In this document: positions 23,101-24,307 of the stretch, piece by piece
Position numbering within the stretch: the first letter of the stretch is position 1
Layout of the letters: every line of letters begins with the position of its first letter
DNA from: Pleurobrachia bachei
Taxonomy: Eukaryota > Ctenophora > Tentaculata > Cydippida > Pleurobrachiidae
Direction: 5' to 3'
Assembly: GCA_000695325.1 (NCBI GenBank)
Contig: AVPN01000673.1
Coordinates: forward strand, 19,035 to 43,341
Length of the DNA stretch: 24,307 bases
Translations under genes and position numbers: made by a program
Notes under the pieces: model-generated
Database searches by the model: none
Seen by the model: the letters and a program-made list of their open reading frames with translations, nothing else
Told to the model about the DNA's origin: nothing

Positions 23101-24307
23101 TGCACAGGGTCCTACCGGCGAAGTTGGGGATGTTGGACCAATGGGTGATGAGGGTGCTCAGGGACCAGCCGGTGCCGATGGTGCTGATGGACTCGATGGT
23201 ATTCCCGGTGACGATGGTTTTGATGGAATCCCAGGAGATGACGGTCTAGATGGTACTAAGGGTGAGATCGGAGCTGAAGGTCCCGTCGGAGACGTTGGAG
23301 AAGATGGTCTTGATGGTGCCAAGGGAGATACAGGACCTACCGGCGCTGACGGAGAAGATGGAGTTGATGGAATCCAAGGAGAGGCAGGAGATGCAGGAGA
23401 TGCTGGCGAAGATGCAGCTGATGGCCTTGATGGAGCCCAAGGACCTCAAGGACCTGAGGGACCTGAAGGTGTTGTTGGTGCTGAGGGTATCATGGGACCT
23501 GAGGGACCCGTTGGTGATGTCGGCGAAGTCGGTGATGACACTGTAGGACCTGTAGGCGATGGAGGTGATATGGGTGCCGAGGGTGAAGTTGGTGTTGATG
23601 GTCTTGATGGAGCTGACGGCCTACCCGGCCTTGATGGAGCTGTCGGTGAAGTTGGCGACCAGGGACCCGTCGGTGACCAAGGACCTGTCGGAGCTGAGGG
23701 ACTTGTTGGTGATGCTGGTGCTGATGGATTCGATGGACTCGATGGACTCGATGGTGCTGTCGGTCCTCAAGGTCCCGTCGGTGACCAGGGCCCCGTCGGT
23801 GATATGGGTGAGATCGGAATCCCCGGAGAGGACGGTCTAGATGGTGCTAAGGGTGAGGTTGGAGAAGAAGGACCTGAGGGAGATCAGGGACCCCTCGGTG
23901 AAGAAGGCGCCGCTGGTGCACCTGGTCTAGATGGAGTTGACGGAGTTGACGGAGACCAAGGTCCCGTTGGAGCCAAGGGAGCTCTTGGAGACGTTGGTGC
24001 TCAGGGACCCGAGGGAGAACCTGGAACCGATGGACCTTCTGGACCTGACGGAGCCAAGGGAGAACAGGGATCTCAAGGACCCAAGGGAGTCCCGGGACTT
24101 TCTGGAGAAGTTGGAAGCATTGGACAAGTCGTTGTCGGTGACGAAGGACAGAAGGTAAAACAATTTCCACCATTACATTACCACCACAATAATCTTCAAT
24201 CACTAATTTATCATTCCAATCACTAATTAACTGAATTGACATTAATTCTGAATCTAGGGAGAAACTGGAGATCAAGGAGCCGTCGGAGAGCCCGGTGCTG
24301 ATGGACT
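17084..24307 (+). CDS. Collagen gene C, acidic type IV-family-like collagen, 3' end outside window
   Basis: Third collagen locus, incomplete at the right edge. Supported exons: 17084-17188, 17896-17968, 18190-18440, 18616-19221, 19343-19621, 19822-19921, 20079-20404, duplicated exons 20475-20510, 20632-20910, 21111-21210 and 21368-21693, then 22514-24154 and 24258 onward. Exon copy 21833-22405 has no donor and would have to be skipped. The N-terminus (signal, Asp/Glu-Ala/Pro dipeptides, Cys-Cys, FLKG) is the same design as gene A. The helix is strikingly acidic, with GADG, GLDG, GEVG and GDEG triplets and few Lys or Arg. No NC1 is in the window, so type IV membership is inferred from the shared N-terminus and the cluster. 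Confidence 0.8.
17174..17445 (+). repeat. Repeats of the exon 1/donor junction in intron 1
   Basis: GCATGCTGTCGTAGGGTAAG at the true exon 1 end recurs at about 17232 (GGTGAG), 17309 (GGTTAAGGGTAAG) and 17390 (GGATG), each followed by GGGTGCGGGATGTAGGGG-like sequence. At least two copies keep a usable-looking GT donor. Confidence 0.85.
17189..17895 (+). other. Gene C intron 1 with repeated copies of the exon 1 edge
   Basis: A 707-bp intron. Its first 260 bp consist of diverged repeats that include the end of exon 1 and its donor (see the separate repeat entry). The remainder shows no coding sequence. It ends at CCTTCTTCAG. Confidence 0.8.
17896..17968 (+). CDS. Gene C exon 2: entry into the helix
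   Basis: Acceptor CCTTCTTCAG, donor GTATGT, phase 0 in and 1 out. It encodes [19 protein letters not shown] and ends GYSG. QAKFLKG matches the position and shape of PTNFVKG in gene A exon 2. Confidence 0.85.
18190..18440 (+). CDS. Gene C exon 3: collagen helix
   Basis: Acceptor CTGCTCCCAG, donor GTAAAC, phase 1 in and 0 out. Perfect Gly-X-Y starting [13 protein letters not shown]. The stretch [19 protein letters not shown] contains a helix Cys, as does the corresponding part of gene A exon 3 ([10 protein letters not shown]), a conserved feature of both N-terminal helices. Confidence 0.88.
18616..19221 (+). CDS. Gene C exon 4: acidic collagen helix
   Basis: Acceptor CTGTTTTCAG, donor GTGAGT, phase 0 on both sides. 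202 codons starting [13 protein letters not shown], with breaks at GPPSVGQKG and GEPGVGIDG. It becomes Glu/Asp-dominated ([17 protein letters not shown]). Its last 36 bases are included in the 1289-bp duplication. Confidence 0.88.
19343..19621 (+). CDS. Gene C exon 5: helix with hydrophobic interruption
   Basis: Acceptor ATCTATGTAG, donor GTATAT, phase 0 on both sides. After GEKG it carries VQYITLIP, a break in the triplet pattern resembling gene B's ADYIVTTV insert, then [10 protein letters not shown] and [13 protein letters not shown]. Confidence 0.86.
19822..19921 (+). CDS. Gene C exon 6: helix
   Basis: Acceptor TGTCTATAG, donor GTAACT, phase 0 in and 1 out. It encodes [16 protein letters not shown] and [10 protein letters not shown]; perfect Gly-X-Y. 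Confidence 0.84.
20079..20404 (+). CDS. Gene C exon 7: helix
   Basis: Acceptor TCAACTCAG, donor GTGAGT, phase 1 in and 0 out. It starts [13 protein letters not shown], has short breaks at GEDIVGPQG and GADVVGPQG, and ends [12 protein letters not shown]. Confidence 0.86.
20475..20510 (+). CDS. Gene C duplicated 36-bp exon (end of exon 4)
   Basis: Twelve codons, [12 protein letters not shown], between the junction-made acceptor ATATCTAG and the GTGAGT donor, phase 0 on both sides. It would be a functional mini-exon if the duplication is real. The upstream pyrimidine tract is poor, so use is uncertain. Confidence 0.5.
20632..20910 (+). CDS. Gene C duplicated exon 5
   Basis: Exact copy of the first exon 5, with the same splice sites and VQYITLIP break (20743-20766). 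In frame in the joined transcript. Confidence 0.75.
21111..21210 (+). CDS. Gene C duplicated exon 6
   Basis: Exact copy of the first exon 6, with the same phases. Confidence 0.75.
21368..21693 (+). CDS. Gene C duplicated exon 7
   Basis: Exact copy of the first exon 7. It ends GVD in phase 0 at GTGAGT and can splice to either downstream GGTCTTGATGG exon start (21833 or 22514). Confidence 0.78.
21712..22392 (+). repeat. 681-bp tandem duplication, copy 1
   Basis: From TTATCGTTG in an intron to GGACTTGATGG in the following long exon. The copies differ at about three intronic bases (TCTAGG versus TCTCCG, and GAATTA versus GACTTA), while the exon parts look identical. Confidence 0.93.
21833..22405 (+). 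CDS. Gene C exon copy without a donor (dead end)
   Basis: Acceptor TTTCATTTCAG, phase 0. It reads 186 Gly-X-Y-type codons identical to the start of the next exon, then runs across the duplication junction into intron-derived sequence as YRC and a TAA at 22403-22405. No good donor is seen near the junction. Skipping it (21693 to 22514) keeps the frame. If included, the chain would be truncated with no NC1. Confidence 0.5.
   Translation, partial: GLDGAKGATGEIGEPGLDGYNGIDGDDGADGLDGATGDQGPVGEKGEAGIDGVDGINGLDGLVGEVGEVGEVGEPGADGADGSDGLDGGDGLDGADGLDGADGVEGDEGPQGPKGEAGLAGAHGDDAPDGATGDIGEVGPVGPDGADGVDGLDGADGATGPVGDEGDMGPVGAEGAAGFDGIPGLDGYRC
22393..23073 (+). repeat. 681-bp tandem duplication, copy 2
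   Basis: Second copy, begun by the intron piece TTATCGTTGTTAAATTTC now placed directly after coding sequence. It restores the acceptor and the whole long exon. One base (T) is shared at the breakpoints. Confidence 0.93.
22514..24154 (+). CDS. Gene C long exon: very acidic collagen helix
   Basis: 547 codons, phase 0 on both sides, acceptor TTTCATTTCAG, donor GTAAAA. Gly-X-Y with a few breaks ([32 protein letters not shown]). In the 380 codons from 23015 I count about 90 Asp/Glu, seven Lys and no Arg, so the helix is strongly negatively charged. Pro in the Y position is scarce, which would limit hydroxyproline stabilisation. Confidence 0.9.
24258..24307 (+). CDS. Gene C next exon, cut by window edge
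   Basis: Acceptor TGAATCTAG. It encodes [16 protein letters not shown] and continues beyond the window. Phase 0, in frame with the preceding exon. Confidence 0.82.

Noticed and set aside
2238-24307. Bacterial, phage or giant-virus collagen-like protein
   Set aside because: Many GT-AG introns and true two-subdomain C4/NC1 domains with twelve cysteines point to animal type IV-family collagen.
1-24307. Integrated retroviral, LTR or other capsid-bearing elements
   Set aside because: I saw no reverse transcriptase, integrase or capsid-like coding sequence and no long terminal repeats; the direct repeats present are explained as duplications of the collagen genes.
1-24307. tRNA or rRNA genes
   Set aside because: No cloverleaf-like or rRNA-like sequence noticed on either strand; a covariance-model scan was not possible here.

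Overview
The window is animal genomic DNA. On the + strand it carries a head-to-tail cluster of spliced collagen genes whose products end, where the end is visible, in a type IV collagen C-terminal NC1 domain made of two C4 subdomains. Short GT-AG introns (about 70 to 700 bp), long Gly-X-Y exons, CT/GA microsatellites and no bacterial-type gene organisation place it in Metazoa. The NC1 residues normally used for the sulfilimine cross-link appear to be missing, no 7S domain is seen, and the genes are tandem rather than in the usual head-to-head COL4 pair. Together this suggests an early-branching animal. I favour a ctenophore or a sponge, but the sequence alone does not settle which.

Layout: 1-2237 is upstream DNA with CT/GA microsatellites. 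Collagen gene A runs 2238-11117: signal exon, acidic propeptide with vicinal cysteines, long Gly-X-Y exons, an array of 261-bp repeats, and a complete NC1 in one exon. Collagen gene B runs 11673-15393: six Gly-X-Y or mixed exons leading into a complete NC1 split by two introns, but with no visible signal peptide or start. 15394-17083 holds gene B's 3' flank, small inverted repeats and about 770 bp of pyrimidine-rich satellite. Collagen gene C starts at 17084 with a signal/propeptide exon clearly paralogous to gene A's and runs off the right edge while still inside an extremely acidic Gly-X-Y region.

The strongest structural theme is tandem duplication at every scale. There is a 261-bp unit (about 6.7 copies), a 929-bp duplication in gene A, 1289-bp and 681-bp duplications in gene C, 20-, 21-, 30- and 33-bp minisatellites, and copies of exon/donor edges scattered into introns. 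The 929- and 1289-bp duplications keep the reading frame. The 681-bp duplication and the entry into the 261-bp array do not. The copies are nearly identical even in introns, so they are either very recent or artefacts of assembling a heterozygous repetitive genome; read-level evidence is needed to tell.

The most interesting biology is the N-terminus shared by genes A and C. Immediately after the presumed signal peptide there is an uninterrupted run of Asp/Glu-Ala and Asp-Pro dipeptides, like the dipeptidyl-peptidase-trimmed propeptides of melittin or yeast alpha-factor, ending just before a conserved Cys-Cys pair. The products would be secreted, trimeric extracellular-matrix collagens, perhaps forming heterotrimers among the cluster's chains.
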